NCBI GenBank assembly: GCA_002311745.1
Contig: DBZL01000017.1
Span: forward strand, 1-34,761
Length of the DNA: 34,761 nucleotides
From: Phycisphaerales bacterium UBA1161
Lineage (GTDB): Bacteria > Planctomycetota > Phycisphaerae > Tepidisphaerales > Tepidisphaeraceae
Direction of reading: 5' to 3'
The position numbers and the translations under genes were made by a program. How positions within the stretch are numbered: the first letter of the stretch is position 1; each line of letters starts with the position of its first letter. Positions 8,352-16,497 of this stretch are shown one piece after another. The notes under the pieces were generated by a model. That model was not told the DNA's origin and searched no databases. It was given only the letters and a program-made list of their open reading frames with translations.

Positions 8352-8397
8352 CGCGTCGCAAGCGACGCGGTTAAACCTAAAGGCGTTAGGCGCCTTT
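8352..8397. repeat. Two adjacent hairpins after map
   Basis: CGCGTCGC-AA-GCGACGCG (8352-8369) is an 8-bp-stem palindrome. AAAGGCG-TTAGG-CGCCTTT (8379-8397) is a 7-bp stem that overlaps the map stop codon at 8386-8388. Neither is followed by a clear T-run on the minus strand. They could be weak terminators, RNA-processing sites, or dispersed repeats. Confidence 0.6.
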
Positions 8398-9201
8398 GGT
8401 GGCGGTGACGGCGGAGAGGTGCTCGCGGCCGTCGGTCAGGACGTCGACGCCGGTGTCGGTGACGGCCACGGTGTGCTCGAAATGCGCCGCGGGCATGCGA
8501 TCGACGGTGAAGACCGTCCAGCCGTCCTTGTATAGGTCCACGTCGCGGGCGCCCATGACGACCATGGGCTCGACGGCGAGGGTCATTCCGCGGCGGAGGG
8601 TGAAGTCGCCGCTGAGCTGCTCGGCGGTCACGAAATTGGGAACCTTGGGCTCTTCGTGCATGTCGCGGCCGATGCCGTGACCGACGAACTCGCGCACGAC
8701 GTTGTACCCGTGCTTCTCGACGTAATGCTGCATGAGGCGAGCGATGTTGGACCAGCGGATGCCGGCGCGCATGTTGGCCAGGGCCAGGGCCAGCGTGTCC
8801 TGAGTGACCTTGAGGAGCTGCTGGAGGCTGGGGCTGATTTGTCCGATGGCAACGGTGGTGGCCGTATCGGCGCAGTAGCCGTCGAGGGACAGGGCCAGAT
8901 CGAGGGTGGCGACGTCGCCTTCCTTGAGGATTCGCGAGCCGGGGACGCCGTGAACGACTTCCTCGTTGACGCTGATGCAGGTGTAGGCGGGGAAGCCTTC
9001 ACCGGGCTTGTAGGTGGGGTAGTTTTTGGACAGCGCCAGGGCGCCGGCTTTGTCGAGTTCGACCTTGGCCAATTCGTCGAGGCTCTTGGTGGTGGCGCCC
9101 GGGAGGGCGGCGCGGCGCATTTTCTCGAGGATTTGAAAAGCCAGGCGGCCGGTGCGGCGCATGCGATCGATTTCGAACTGGCTTTTGATGACGATGGGCA
9201 T
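8386..9201 (-). CDS. map: Type I methionine aminopeptidase
   Basis: Removes the initiator methionine from new proteins. The 271-residue protein has the five metal ligands in their family contexts: Asp in TLDLALS and in YCADTATT, His in GHGIGRDMHEEP, Glu in LAVEPMV, and Glu near the C-terminus in the FEHTVAVTD segment. The substrate-site His is in VNEEVVHGVPG. There is no N-terminal zinc-finger extension, so it is the short bacterial type Ia. It follows secY by 19 bases, as in many spc operons, though adk, which usually sits between them, is missing. No clear ribosome-binding site precedes its ATG. Confidence 0.95.
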   Translation of the reverse strand: MPIVIKSQFEIDRMRRTGRLAFQILEKMRRAALPGATTKSLDELAKVELDKAGALALSKNYPTYKPGEGFPAYTCISVNEEVVHGVPGSRILKEGDVATLDLALSLDGYCADTATTVAIGQISPSLQQLLKVTQDTLALALANMRAGIRWSNIARLMQHYVEKHGYNVVREFVGHGIGRDMHEEPKVPNFVTAEQLSGDFTLRRGMTLAVEPMVVMGARDVDLYKDGWTVFTVDRMPAAHFEHTVAVTDTGVDVLTDGREHLSAVTATKGA

Positions 9202-9220
9202 GGGGCTTGGCTGTGGAAGC

Positions 9221-10648
9221 CTAATATTGTCGGCCCTTGATGCGTTTGCCCTTTCCGCCGGTGACGCCGCTGCTGAGGAAGCCGCCGTAGTTGCGCATCA
9301 GCAGGTTGGCCTCGATGCGCTGGATCATGTCCAGGGCGACGGATACGACGATGAGCAATCCGGTGCCGCCCAGAAACGCCGAGATGCGAATATCGATTCC
9401 GAGGTTGGTGGTGACCATGGAGGGCACGACGGCGATGACGCACAGGAAGGCGGCGCCGACGTAGGTGATGCGCATCATGACCTTTTCCAAGTAATCGCTG
9501 GTGCGTTTGCCGGGGCGGAGTCCGGGAATGAAGCTGCCGTAGTCGCGGAGCTGGTTGGCCATTTCCTTGGGTTGAAACTGGACGGTGGTCCAGAAGTAGG
9601 CGAAGAAGTAGATCATCGCCGATTCGGTGAGGATGTAGATGTAGTTATTGCCGCGGCCGGCGCTGAACTGATCGTTGAACCAGACCATGACGTCGTGGAA
9701 CCACCCGGTGCCGCTGCCGTGTGCCAGCCAGCCGAACAGCACGCCGGGGAAGAGCATCAGGGACTGGGCGAAAATGATGGGCATGACGCCGCCGTGATTG
9801 ACCCGCAGGGGCAGGTACTGCTTTTGGCCGCCGTAGATGCGGCGGCCACGGGTGTGCTTGGCCTGCTGGACGGGAATGCGGCGCTGGGCCTGAGTGATCA
9901 TGATGGAGCCGGCGATGACGAAGATGAAGCAGCCGACCAGGAAGATGATCTTGCCGAGGGTGATCTGGTGGACACCGCTGGCCTGGCCGGTGAGCGTGGT
10001 CTGCTGGGAGAGCAGTCCGATGGCGCCGGGCATGCGGGCGACGATGCCGGCCAGGATGATCAGGCTCACGCCGTTGCCGATGCCGTATTCATCGATCTGC
10101 TCGCCGAGCCACATCAAAAAGATGCTGCCGGCCGTCAGGGACACAACCCCCATCATCCAAAAGCCCAGGGCATAATGGCGCTGGAACAGGGGCATAATCA
10201 GCGACACCCCGCCTTGGCGGCTGGAGTTGAACATGTAGCTCATCCAGATCACCGCCTGAATGACACACAAGGGAACGGTGATGTAACGGCTCCACTCCTG
10301 GATTTTCTTGCGGCCGCTCTCCCCCTCCTTCTGCAGCTTCTCCAAAGTCGGGATCACGCTGGCCAACAATTGGAAAATGATCGATGAAGAAATGTACGGC
10401 ATGATGCCCAGACCAAAGATCGTGCTCTGCTGCAGATTGCCGCCGGAAAACAGCGAGACGTAGCTGGCCAGTCGGCCGGCAGCGCTGCTGTCGTCCTGAT
10501 TCTTGGCCAGTTCCTGAAAGCTGTGCTGATCCACGCCCGGCAGCGGCACGTGATAGCCGATCCGGTAAATGAGCAGCATGAAAAAGGTGAACAGAACCTT
10601 GTTGCGAAGTTCCGGAACGCGAAAGATGTTGATCAACGTCTTGAACAT
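9221..10648 (-). CDS. secY: Preprotein translocase channel subunit SecY
   Basis: The core of the SecYEG protein-conducting channel in the inner membrane. It is 475 residues (family about 440), with the expected ten hydrophobic helices. The N-terminal RVPELRNKVLFTF and YRIGYHVPLPGVD, the plug region followed by FGLGIMPYISSSIIFQLL, MWLGEQIDEYGIGNG in the middle, and the cytoplasmic loop with GLRPGKRTSDYLEKV are all recognisable. Extra length lies in the first periplasmic loop (QDDSSAAGRLASY) and in the loop before the sixth or seventh helix. It ends in a basic tail (GKGKRIKGRQY). It lies between rplO (13 bases upstream) and map (19 bases downstream). Confidence 0.97.
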   Translation of the reverse strand: MFKTLINIFRVPELRNKVLFTFFMLLIYRIGYHVPLPGVDQHSFQELAKNQDDSSAAGRLASYVSLFSGGNLQQSTIFGLGIMPYISSSIIFQLLASVIPTLEKLQKEGESGRKKIQEWSRYITVPLCVIQAVIWMSYMFNSSRQGGVSLIMPLFQRHYALGFWMMGVVSLTAGSIFLMWLGEQIDEYGIGNGVSLIILAGIVARMPGAIGLLSQQTTLTGQASGVHQITLGKIIFLVGCFIFVIAGSIMITQAQRRIPVQQAKHTRGRRIYGGQKQYLPLRVNHGGVMPIIFAQSLMLFPGVLFGWLAHGSGTGWFHDVMVWFNDQFSAGRGNNYIYILTESAMIYFFAYFWTTVQFQPKEMANQLRDYGSFIPGLRPGKRTSDYLEKVMMRITYVGAAFLCVIAVVPSMVTTNLGIDIRISAFLGGTGLLIVVSVALDMIQRIEANLLMRNYGGFLSSGVTGGKGKRIKGRQY

Positions 10649-10661
10649 GGTTCACGGCATT

Positions 10662-11357
10662 TCAGGAGGACAACTCTTGGGCCTTCGGGTCCGCCTCGGC
10701 AGGCTTGACCTCGCCGGCAGGCTTGGCCTCGCCGGCAGGCTTGACCTCACCGGCGGGCTTGGCTTCGCCGGCGGCCTTGACCTCACCGGCGGGCTTAGCT
10801 TCGCCGGCGGCTGGCGGCTGGGCCGGGGCCTCTGACGCCGGCTTGGATTTCTTGACCGGCTCACGCGGAACAAATTTCTTCTTGGGCTTGGGAAACGCAA
10901 ACGCTTCGCCCTTGACATTCTGAGCGGCGCCGCCGGCGGCCAGAATCTGCGCGTGCGCGGATCGGCTGTACCAGGCGGCGACAACCGTCAGTTTCTTCTT
11001 GAGCTGACCGTCGCCCAGAACCTTGAGCGGCTGACGATCATCAGGGACTAGGCCCGCCTCGATCAAAGCGGCACCGTCCACCACGGCGCCATCGTCGAAA
11101 GCGTTCAGGTCGGACAGATTCACGATGTGAAACCGCCGCGCAAAATCGTCGTTGCTGAAACCGCGCTTGGGAAAGCGACGGAAGATGGGCGTCTGACCGC
11201 CCTCGTGTCCGCGTTTGATGTATGTGCCGACGCGTGCTTTGGCGCCCTTGGTGCCGCGGCCGCAGGTCTTGCCCTTGCCGCTGCTTTCGCCGCGGCCCTT
11301 GCGCGTGGGCTTGCGGTAACGCGAAACAGCGGACGTGATCTCATGAATCATGCTCAT
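10662..11357 (-). CDS. rplO: Ribosomal protein L15 with a repetitive C-terminal tail
   Basis: Large-subunit protein. The N-terminal GRGESSGKGKTCGRGTKG and GGQTPIFRRFPKRGF motifs are diagnostic for L15, whose normal length is about 145 residues; here it is 231. The extra 80 or so residues form a Lys/Pro/Ala/Glu-rich tail. Its end consists of six 6-residue units alternating GEAKPA and GEVKPA (one GEVKAA), encoded by 18-bp DNA repeats at 10698-10805. The tail is probably disordered and solvent-exposed; no function can be assigned. The start could be Met1 (11357) or Met3 (11351). There is no room for rpmD (L30) between rpsE and this gene: only 74 bases separate them, and a palindrome fills part of that. 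Confidence 0.95.
   Translation of the reverse strand: MSMIHEITSAVSRYRKPTRKGRGESSGKGKTCGRGTKGAKARVGTYIKRGHEGGQTPIFRRFPKRGFSNDDFARRFHIVNLSDLNAFDDGAVVDGAALIEAGLVPDDRQPLKVLGDGQLKKKLTVVAAWYSRSAHAQILAAGGAAQNVKGEAFAFPKPKKKFVPREPVKKSKPASEAPAQPPAAGEAKPAGEVKAAGEAKPAGEVKPAGEAKPAGEVKPAEADPKAQELSS
10698..10805 (-). repeat. Six 18-bp tandem repeats in rplO coding GE(A/V)KPA units
   Basis: On the minus strand, the 3' end of rplO contains six in-frame 18-base units, each encoding GEAKPA or GEVKPA (one unit has GEVKAA). The near-identity at the DNA level suggests slippage or unequal recombination, so the copy number may vary among strains. Confidence 0.85.
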
Positions 11358-11401
11358 ATTCTATACCTGCCGACTGTGAATCGCGTCGCCCGCGCCGCCG
11401 A

Positions 11402-11425
11402 AGCCCCGCAGGTACATGCGGGGCT
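11402..11425. repeat. Palindrome family A, copy 1, rpsE-rplO junction
   Basis: AGCCCCGCA and TGCGGGGCT, 9-bp arms, flank a 6-base loop (GGTACA). The same palindrome occurs at 18945-18968 and 31887-31910. Here no T-run follows it on the minus strand, so it does not look like an efficient terminator. Confidence 0.85.
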
Positions 11426-11431
11426 CCGCGT

Positions 11432-12160
11432 TTACGTTGAGACCAGCTCTCCGGCGCTGCGGGGCAGTTTTACGCCGCGGCTCTGCTCGACCTGCTCGAC
11501 GTTCTGCAGCTGCTTGAGGGCGGCGACGGTGGCCTTGACCAGGTTCTTGGGACTGGTCGAGCCGTAGGCCTTGGTCAAGACATCGGTGATTCCGGCCAGT
11601 TCGACGCAGGGACGGACGCTCTTGCCGGCGGTGACGCCGGTGCCGGGCCGCGCGGGCACGAGCACCACCGTGCTGGCGCCGCTGGTGCCTTTGACCAAGT
11701 GCGGAATCGTGCTTCCTTTCAGATTGACCTTGAACATCTGCTTGCGGGCATCCTTGGTCGCTTTTTCCACGGCGGGCGGAACCTCGTTGGCCTTGCCGTA
11801 ACCGATGCCGACGTTTCCGCGTCGGTCGCCGGCGACGACCAAGGCGCCGAAGCTGAAGGTGCGGCCGCCCTTGACGACCTTGGAGCAGCGATAGATTCGT
11901 ACCACGGCGGATTCGACGCCGCTTTCATCGCGGTCGCGTCCGGCGCCGCCGCGATCGCGTGGAGGCCCGCCGCGTCCAGAGCGGCCGCCCGGCCCACCGC
12001 GGCCACCGCCGCGGCCCCGGCCCGTTTCCGCCCGGCCGCGATGCTCCGGCGCCGGCGCCTCTGGCGGCGCGGGCGCTTGGGCGGGCGCGGTCGGCGCGGG
12101 TTGATTCGTGGCCGGTGGCGCTGGTTGCTGGGAACCGGGCTGTTGATCTTGCTGGGTCAT
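11432..12160 (-). CDS. rpsE: Ribosomal protein S5 with N-terminal Pro/RGG extension
   Basis: Small-subunit protein needed for decoding accuracy. The core from about residue 83 carries KVVKGGRTFSFGALVVAGD, IGYGKANEVPPAVEKA, and the C-terminal GTGVTAGKSVRPCVELAG and YGSTSPKNLVKAT, all typical. The normal length is about 167; this is 242. The added first 80 residues split into a Gln/Pro/Ala segment (about 1-39) and an Arg/Gly segment (about 41-72) resembling RGG boxes, which bind RNA in other proteins; an RNA role here is inference only. The start ATG at 12160 is preceded by AAGAGG. Neighbours are rplR upstream and rplO downstream. Confidence 0.95.
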   Translation of the reverse strand: MTQQDQQPGSQQPAPPATNQPAPTAPAQAPAPPEAPAPEHRGRAETGRGRGGGRGGPGGRSGRGGPPRDRGGAGRDRDESGVESAVVRIYRCSKVVKGGRTFSFGALVVAGDRRGNVGIGYGKANEVPPAVEKATKDARKQMFKVNLKGSTIPHLVKGTSGASTVVLVPARPGTGVTAGKSVRPCVELAGITDVLTKAYGSTSPKNLVKATVAALKQLQNVEQVEQSRGVKLPRSAGELVST

Positions 12161-12173
12161 CCTCTTCTCGTGG

Positions 12174-12548
12174 TTAGAATTTCAAACCGCCCTCGCGTGC
12201 GGCATCGGCCAGGGCCTTGACGCGGCCGTGGTAGCGCCGCCCGCCGCGGTCGAAACAGACGGCCGAGATTCCCGCGGCCTTGGCCTTGGCGGCGATGGCC
12301 AGTCCGACCTGCTTGGCCGCGGCGACGTTTCCGCCGTTCTTGAGCTGCGGCCCGCGCACCTCGGCCGAGGTGCTGGCGACCGCCGCCAGCGTCCGTCCCG
12401 CATAATCGTCGATGAGCTGGGCGTAAATGTGCTTGTCGCTGCGGTAGACGCTGAGTCTGGGCCGCTGCGGCGTGCCGAACATGCGCGACCGCGTCGACCA
12501 CTTGCGTCGCTGCAAACGCGCTTGCTTGAGTTTATTTTTGTCCGCCAC
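12174..12548 (-). CDS. rplR: Ribosomal protein L18
   Basis: Binds 5S rRNA in the central protuberance. The 124-residue protein shows the family's basic N-terminus ([20 protein letters not shown]), [20 protein letters not shown], and the C-terminal [23 protein letters not shown]. The start is GTG at 12548; GGAGAA lies a few bases upstream, which supports it. It lies 9 bases after rplF and 13 bases before rpsE. Confidence 0.95.
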   Translation of the reverse strand: MADKNKLKQARLQRRKWSTRSRMFGTPQRPRLSVYRSDKHIYAQLIDDYAGRTLAAVASTSAEVRGPQLKNGGNVAAAKQVGLAIAAKAKAAGISAVCFDRGGRRYHGRVKALADAAREGGLKF

Positions 12549-12557
12549 GGCTTCTCC

Positions 12558-13118
12558 TTACTTACCAGTGGCCGCTCCGGCGCCGGCAAAGGCCTTGCCA
12601 GGCTTGATCTTGACCACTTCGCCTTCGTAACGGATGCCCTTGCCCTTGTACGGCTCGGGCTTGCGCACGCGGCGCACGTCGCTGGCGAACTGGCCGACCA
12701 TTTGCTTGTCCGCGCCGGTCACGTGAATCTTGTTGGCTTCCAGCTTCACCGTCAGGCCGGTCGGGATGGGCACGCTGACCGCGTTGGCGTAGCCGACCGC
12801 CAGCACCAACTCTTGGCCCCTTATCTCGGCCTTGTAACCGACGCCCTGCACTTCCAGGGTCTTTTTGTATCCGTTGAGCACGCCTTCGACCATGTTGGCC
12901 AGCAGGGACCGCGTCAGGCCGTGCAGGGCCTTGCTTTGACGCTCATCGTCCGGGCGCGTGACGACCAATTCTTTTTTGGCCGCGTCCAGCGTCACTTTCA
13001 TCGCCGGGTGAACGCGCAGCTCCAGCTTGCCCTTGGGGCCTTCGATTTTGACCAGGCCGTCGGCGAGGTTCACCTTGGCGGCGCCAAGGGGGACGGGCTT
13101 TTTTCCGATGCGACTCAT
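12558..13118 (-). CDS. rplF: Ribosomal protein L6
   Basis: A 186-residue large-subunit protein near the factor-binding site. MSRIGKKPV at the start, VEGVLNGYKKTLEVQGVGY in the middle and RRVRKPEPYKGKGIRYEGE near the end are standard L6 motifs. The C-terminus carries an added Ala/Gly-rich stretch (AFAGAGAATGK). No Shine-Dalgarno-like sequence precedes the ATG, and a hairpin (13128-13144) lies just upstream, at the rpsH-rplF junction. Confidence 0.95.
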   Translation of the reverse strand: MSRIGKKPVPLGAAKVNLADGLVKIEGPKGKLELRVHPAMKVTLDAAKKELVVTRPDDERQSKALHGLTRSLLANMVEGVLNGYKKTLEVQGVGYKAEIRGQELVLAVGYANAVSVPIPTGLTVKLEANKIHVTGADKQMVGQFASDVRRVRKPEPYKGKGIRYEGEVVKIKPGKAFAGAGAATGK

Positions 13119-13127
13119 AGGAAACCC

Positions 13128-13144
13128 GCGGTGCTTCGCACCGC
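13128..13144. repeat. Hairpin at rpsH-rplF junction
   Basis: GCGGTGC-TTC-GCACCGC is a perfect 7-bp stem with a 3-base loop, ten bases upstream of the rplF start codon. No T-run follows on the minus strand. It could hide or replace the rplF ribosome-binding region. Confidence 0.7.
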
Positions 13145-13152
13145 CGCTAAAT

Positions 13153-13551
13153 TCAACTGACCGTACACAACAACTCTCCGCCCACGTTCTGCTCGCGCGC
13201 CATGCGGTCGCTCATGACGCCTTTGCTGGTGCTGACGACGGCGATGCCCATGCCGTTGAGCACCTTGGGCAGGTCATCCACCTTGCGATAGACGCGCCGG
13301 CCGGGCTTGGACTGGCGATCCAGCTCGTGAATCACCTTCTCGCCGTTGATCGAGTACTTGAGCTTGATGCGCAACTGGCCCTGGCGGCCGTCGTCGATGA
13401 GGTCGAATTCCTCGATGTAGCCTTCGTCCTTGAGGACTTGGGCGATGCCGCGGCAAATCTTGCTCCTGGGGATCAGGACCATACGGCGTCCGACGCGGTT
13501 GGCGTTGCGGATTCGCGTCAGCATGTCTGCGATGGGATCTTGATTGTTCAT
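13153..13551 (-). CDS. rpsH: Ribosomal protein S8
   Basis: A 132-residue small-subunit assembly protein that binds the central domain of 16S rRNA and in many bacteria represses its own operon. It begins DPIADMLTRIRNANRVG and ends with GIAVVSTSKGVMSDRMAREQNVGG, both diagnostic. The length is normal. The ATG at 13551 has GGAG close upstream. It lies between rpsN (23 bases) and rplF (34 bases, with a hairpin). Confidence 0.96.
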   Translation of the reverse strand: MNNQDPIADMLTRIRNANRVGRRMVLIPRSKICRGIAQVLKDEGYIEEFDLIDDGRQGQLRIKLKYSINGEKVIHELDRQSKPGRRVYRKVDDLPKVLNGMGIAVVSTSKGVMSDRMAREQNVGGELLCTVS

Positions 13552-13574
13552 CGCTCCACTCGTTGGGGACTTCG

Positions 13575-13844
13575 TTACCAGCTCGCCTTCCTCAAGCCCG
13601 GGATTTTTCCCGCCGCGGCCAGTTCGCGGAGCATGATGCGGGAGATTTTGAACTTCCGCAGCACGCCGCGCGACCGGCCGGTCAACTGACAGCGGTTGTG
13701 CGAGCGCGTCGGGCTGGAATCGCGCGGCAGCCTGGCCAGGGCGGCAAAATTTTTCTCCTTTTTGAGCTGCCGGCGAATCTCCGCGTATTTTTTGACGATC
13801 GCCTCGCGGCGCTTCTGCTTGCTGATCCAGGCCTTGGTCGCCAT
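13575..13844 (-). CDS. rpsN: Ribosomal protein S14, zinc-free type
   Basis: An 89-residue S14. It has the family's C-terminal [21 protein letters not shown] and [16 protein letters not shown]. The CxxC pairs of zinc-binding S14 are absent, so it is the C-minus type, in a short form of about 89 residues. GGAG precedes the ATG at 13844. It lies between rplE and rpsH, the standard place. Confidence 0.96.
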   Translation of the reverse strand: MATKAWISKQKRREAIVKKYAEIRRQLKKEKNFAALARLPRDSSPTRSHNRCQLTGRSRGVLRKFKISRIMLRELAAAGKIPGLRKASW

Positions 13845-13856
13845 AGATTCACTCCA

Positions 13857-14600
13857 TTACCGTTGCGATTTCTCATCCGTGCGGAAGGGAAATCCAAACT
13901 GCCTCAGGAGCTCGCGCCCCTGGTCGGCATCGGGCGCGGTGCTCACCACCGTGATGTTCATGCCCTGCTGGAACTGCACTTCGGTGGCATTGACCTCGGG
14001 AAACACGGTCTGCTCAGGAAATCCGAAGTTGAAATTGCCGCTTTGGTCAAAGCTGTCGGGGGAAAGGCCGCGGAAGTCGCGCACGCGCGGAATCGCCAAG
14101 GTGACCAAGCGATCCAGAAACTCGTACATTCGCGCGCCGCGCAGCGTGACCTTCAGGCCGGTTTCCTGGCCCTCGCGGACCTTGAAATTGGCCACGCTCT
14201 TGCGCGCCTTGCAGCGGACGCATCTCTGGCCGGCGATCACGCCCAGTTCCTTTTCCGCCTGCTCGATCTTGCCCTTCTCGGCGCCGGTGGCCAGGCGCCC
14301 GACGCCCATGGAGATGACGATTTTCTCCAGCCGCGGCACGGCCAGGGCGTTGGTGTATCCGAACTTCTCCTTCAAAGCGGGCACGACTTTGTCACGGTAA
14401 AAGAGGAGCAGCCGCGGCGGCGGCGCCGGAATCTGCGGGCCTTCCTGCTCCTGCGGCTCGGCGGCCGGGCCCTTGGGCTTCTTTTCCTTCTTGCCACCGC
14501 CGCCCTTGGCCTGGGCTTCGCCCTTGGGGGGCTTTTGCCCCTGGGATTTTTGGCCCTCGGGCTTGGGCTGCTTTTGCTTTTCCTTTTTTTCCTCGGCCAT
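13857..14600 (-). CDS. rplE: Ribosomal protein L5 with a Lys/Gln/Pro N-terminal extension
   Basis: Binds 5S rRNA and contacts the P-site tRNA. The core starts near residue 64 (LLLFYRDKVVPALKEKFGY) and includes PRLEKIVISMGVG, KARKSVANFKVREGQ and LRGARMYEFLDRLVTLAIPR. The normal length is about 180; this is 247. The first 63 residues are almost only Lys, Glu, Gln, Pro, Gly and Ala, and are probably disordered. A CVRC pair (in GQRCVRCKARKS) replaces the residues normally found there; whether it binds zinc is unknown. The start ATG at 14600 has GAGG upstream, which supports the long form as real rather than a misplaced start. Confidence 0.94.
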   Translation of the reverse strand: MAEEKKEKQKQPKPEGQKSQGQKPPKGEAQAKGGGGKKEKKPKGPAAEPQEQEGPQIPAPPPRLLLFYRDKVVPALKEKFGYTNALAVPRLEKIVISMGVGRLATGAEKGKIEQAEKELGVIAGQRCVRCKARKSVANFKVREGQETGLKVTLRGARMYEFLDRLVTLAIPRVRDFRGLSPDSFDQSGNFNFGFPEQTVFPEVNATEVQFQQGMNITVVSTAPDADQGRELLRQFGFPFRTDEKSQR

Positions 14601-14612
14601 ACACGCCTCGAA

Positions 14613-14942
14613 CTATTTCTTCCCGACGACGCCCAAATCGGTGCCGCTGGCGGCGGCGATGCGATGCTTCACTCCATCGCGAACCTCGAACCGCAGGCGC
14701 GTCGGCTTGTGGGTGCTCGGGTCCAGGGGCATCACGTTGCTGATGTGGATGGGCGCATCCTTCTGGATGCGACCGCCCTGCGGATACCGCTGCGACGGAC
14801 GCACGTGCTTCCATACGCGGTTGATGCCTTCGACCACGACGCGGTCCTTGTCCACCAAGAGGCGCAGCACGCGGCCGGTTCGGCCCTTGTCGGCGCCGGC
14901 GATCACCACCACCTGGTCACCTGTCTTGATGCGTCTTGGCAT
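14613..14942 (-). CDS. rplX: Ribosomal protein L24
   Basis: A 109-residue assembly initiator of the large subunit. It starts [20 protein letters not shown], the KOW-motif region, and continues with [17 protein letters not shown] and the [16 protein letters not shown] end. I chose the ATG at 14942, with AGGAAG upstream; an ATG at 14972 would overlap rplN and add residues not found in the family. Confidence 0.95.
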   Translation of the reverse strand: MPRRIKTGDQVVVIAGADKGRTGRVLRLLVDKDRVVVEGINRVWKHVRPSQRYPQGGRIQKDAPIHISNVMPLDPSTHKPTRLRFEVRDGVKHRIAAASGTDLGVVGKK

Positions 14943-14958
14943 TGCTCGATCTTCCTTG

Positions 14959-15345
14959 TCACACCACTTCACTGGCCAGCGAAACGATCTTCATGAAATT
15001 CTTGTCGCGCAGCTCGCGGGCGACGGCGCCGAAGATGCGCGTGCCGCGCGGATTGTTATCCTTGTCGATGACGACGGCGGCGTTGCGGTCGAATCGCACG
15101 TAGCTGCCGTCGTTGCGCCGGGTCGGATGCTTGGTGCGGACGACCACGCAGCGGATGATCTCCCCCTGCTTGATCTCGCCGGCCGGCAGGGCCTTCTTGA
15201 CGGCGCAAATGATCACGTCGCCGATGTGGGCGACCTTGCGCTTGAACTTGCCCCGGCTGCTGCTGCCGCGCAGGACCTTGATGCACATCGCCTGCTTGGC
15301 GCCGGTGTTGTCGGCGATGTCGATATAGGTCTGTTGCTGAATCAT
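14959..15345 (-). CDS. rplN: Ribosomal protein L14
   Basis: A 128-residue large-subunit protein that forms bridge contacts with 16S rRNA. Motifs: [20 protein letters not shown] at the start, [33 protein letters not shown], and [20 protein letters not shown] at the end. No Shine-Dalgarno-like sequence precedes the ATG at 15345; the bases upstream read AGCAACTGATTCGCC, and the very large hairpin at 15354-15434 ends eight bases before it. Initiation here may depend on another mechanism or be weak. Confidence 0.96.
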   Translation of the reverse strand: MIQQQTYIDIADNTGAKQAMCIKVLRGSSSRGKFKRKVAHIGDVIICAVKKALPAGEIKQGEIIRCVVVRTKHPTRRNDGSYVRFDRNAAVVIDKDNNPRGTRIFGAVARELRDKNFMKIVSLASEVV

Positions 15346-15353
15346 GGCGAATC

Positions 15354-15434
15354 AGTTGCTGGTTGCTAGTTGCTGGTTGCTGGAAAAGACGATGGCCGTT
15401 TTTTCCAGCAACCAGCAACTAACAACCAGCAACT
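15354..15434. repeat. Large inverted repeat (34-bp arms) between rpsQ and rplN
   Basis: The left arm, 15354-15387, is built of AGTTGCTGGTTGCT units and ends in GGAAAA. The right arm, 15401-15434, is its reverse complement with a single mismatch. Thirteen bases (15388-15400) form the loop. Inside an otherwise tightly packed ribosomal operon, this structure fills almost the whole 99-base gap between two essential genes. It has no T-run beyond its base on the minus strand. Confidence 0.92.
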
Positions 15435-15444
15435 CCTTTTCCTT

Positions 15445-15795
15445 TCATCGCGCTTCCGGCGCCTTTCCTGTCATGATTTCCTCGGCGGAAACTTGCACGG
15501 CCCGCTCGGGGGCCTTTTGCACGATGCGCAACAGCCGATGATGCTTGGTCTTGCTGAGCGGCCGGCATTCGGCAATCTCCACGGTGTCCCCTTCCTTGGC
15601 CTGGTTTTTCTCATCGTGCACGTGCAGCACGGTGCGGCGCTTCAGATATTTACCGTATTTGGGGTGGCGCAACTGGTAATTGACCACCACCTTGATGGTC
15701 TTGTTGCCCTTGTCGGAGGCCACTTGGCCGATGATCGTCCGCAACGCCGCACGCTGGGCAGCCAAAGAAGCTGGTACGCCGGTTGTCTGTGCCAT
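15445..15795 (-). CDS. rpsQ: Ribosomal protein S17
   Basis: A 16S-binding assembly protein. The core (IIGQVASDKGNKTIKVVVNY, HPKYGKYLKRRTVLHVHDEK, GDTVEIAECRPLSKTKHHRL) is clear. The open frame extends upstream to 16194, but the ATG at 15795 gives 116 residues and starts two bases after the rpmC stop. Compared with the usual 84, it has some 18 extra residues at the start (MAQTTGVPASLAAQRAALR) and about 20 at the end. Confidence 0.94.
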   Translation of the reverse strand: MAQTTGVPASLAAQRAALRTIIGQVASDKGNKTIKVVVNYQLRHPKYGKYLKRRTVLHVHDEKNQAKEGDTVEIAECRPLSKTKHHRLLRIVQKAPERAVQVSAEEIMTGKAPEAR

Positions 15796-15797
15796 GG

Positions 15798-16031
15798 TCA
15801 ACTCTTGGCCGGTTGCGTTCCGGCCGCTTTCGATTTCTGGGCTTCGATCTCGCGCTGGCGGAGGATGGTCTTCAATTGGGCGATCACCCTCCGCGCCTTG
15901 CCAAGCTGGCTGGGATCTTCCAGCTTCTCGGTCACCGCCTGGGAGCGCAGGGTGAACAGGTGCTTTTGCTGCTCGGCCAACTCCAGCCGCAGATGATCGG
16001 TTTCCTTGTCGCGCATTTCTTTGGTCTTCAT
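15798..16031 (-). CDS. rpmC: Ribosomal protein L29
   Basis: A 77-residue helical protein at the peptide tunnel exit. The N-terminal KTKEMRDKETDHLRLELAEQ and the central QLGKARRVIAQLKTILRQRE are the two helices of the family. A short Lys/Ala/Gln tail (EAQKSKAAGTQPAKS) is extra compared with the usual 63 or so residues. GAGG precedes the ATG. Confidence 0.94.
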   Translation of the reverse strand: MKTKEMRDKETDHLRLELAEQQKHLFTLRSQAVTEKLEDPSQLGKARRVIAQLKTILRQREIEAQKSKAAGTQPAKS

Positions 16032-16049
16032 AAGGGCCTCGACACTGGC

Positions 16050-16472
16050 TTAGGCCACGGCATGGCGGCGATGCACGAACCGGCACGGAATGGGCATCTT
16101 GTGGGCCACGCGCGCCAGGGCCCGCTTGGCGGTGGCCTCGTCCACGCCGGTGATCTCGAACATCATCGTTCCGGCCTTGACCACGGCGCACCAATACTCC
16201 GGCTCGCCTTTGCCCTTACCCATGCGCGTCTCTAGCGGTTTGCCGGAAATGGGCTTGCTGGGAAAGATGCGGATGAAGACGCGGCCCTCGCGCCGCAAAA
16301 AGTGGCTGCACGCGACGCGCCCGGCCTCGATCTGCCGGGCCGTGACCCACGCGTTGCGCAGCGCCTGCAGGCCGTATTCGCCGAATGCCACGGTATTGCC
16401 CTGCGTGGCGGCGCCTTTCATCTTGCCGCGATGGCTTTTGCGGAACTTCACTCTTTTGGGCATCATCGCCAT
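16050..16472 (-). CDS. rplP: Ribosomal protein L16
   Basis: A 140-residue protein near the A-site and the 5S rRNA. It begins with [17 protein letters not shown] (Met1 at 16472, with Met4 a second option) and shows [41 protein letters not shown], and [20 protein letters not shown]. The length is normal. No ribosome-binding site is evident before the ATG, and a 14-bp-stem hairpin (16498-16534) lies 25 bases upstream. Confidence 0.96.
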   Translation of the reverse strand: MAMMPKRVKFRKSHRGKMKGAATQGNTVAFGEYGLQALRNAWVTARQIEAGRVACSHFLRREGRVFIRIFPSKPISGKPLETRMGKGKGEPEYWCAVVKAGTMMFEITGVDEATAKRALARVAHKMPIPCRFVHRRHAVA

Positions 16473-16497
16473 CGAACACCGAACGCTTTCATTTCTC

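Noticed and set aside
9152..10387. A 411-residue plus-strand open frame across secY
   Set aside because: It is a shadow of secY with biased composition and no family motif.
13563..14996. A 477-residue plus-strand open frame across rpsN, rplE and rplX
   Set aside because: It is antisense to three clear ribosomal genes and ignores their boundaries.
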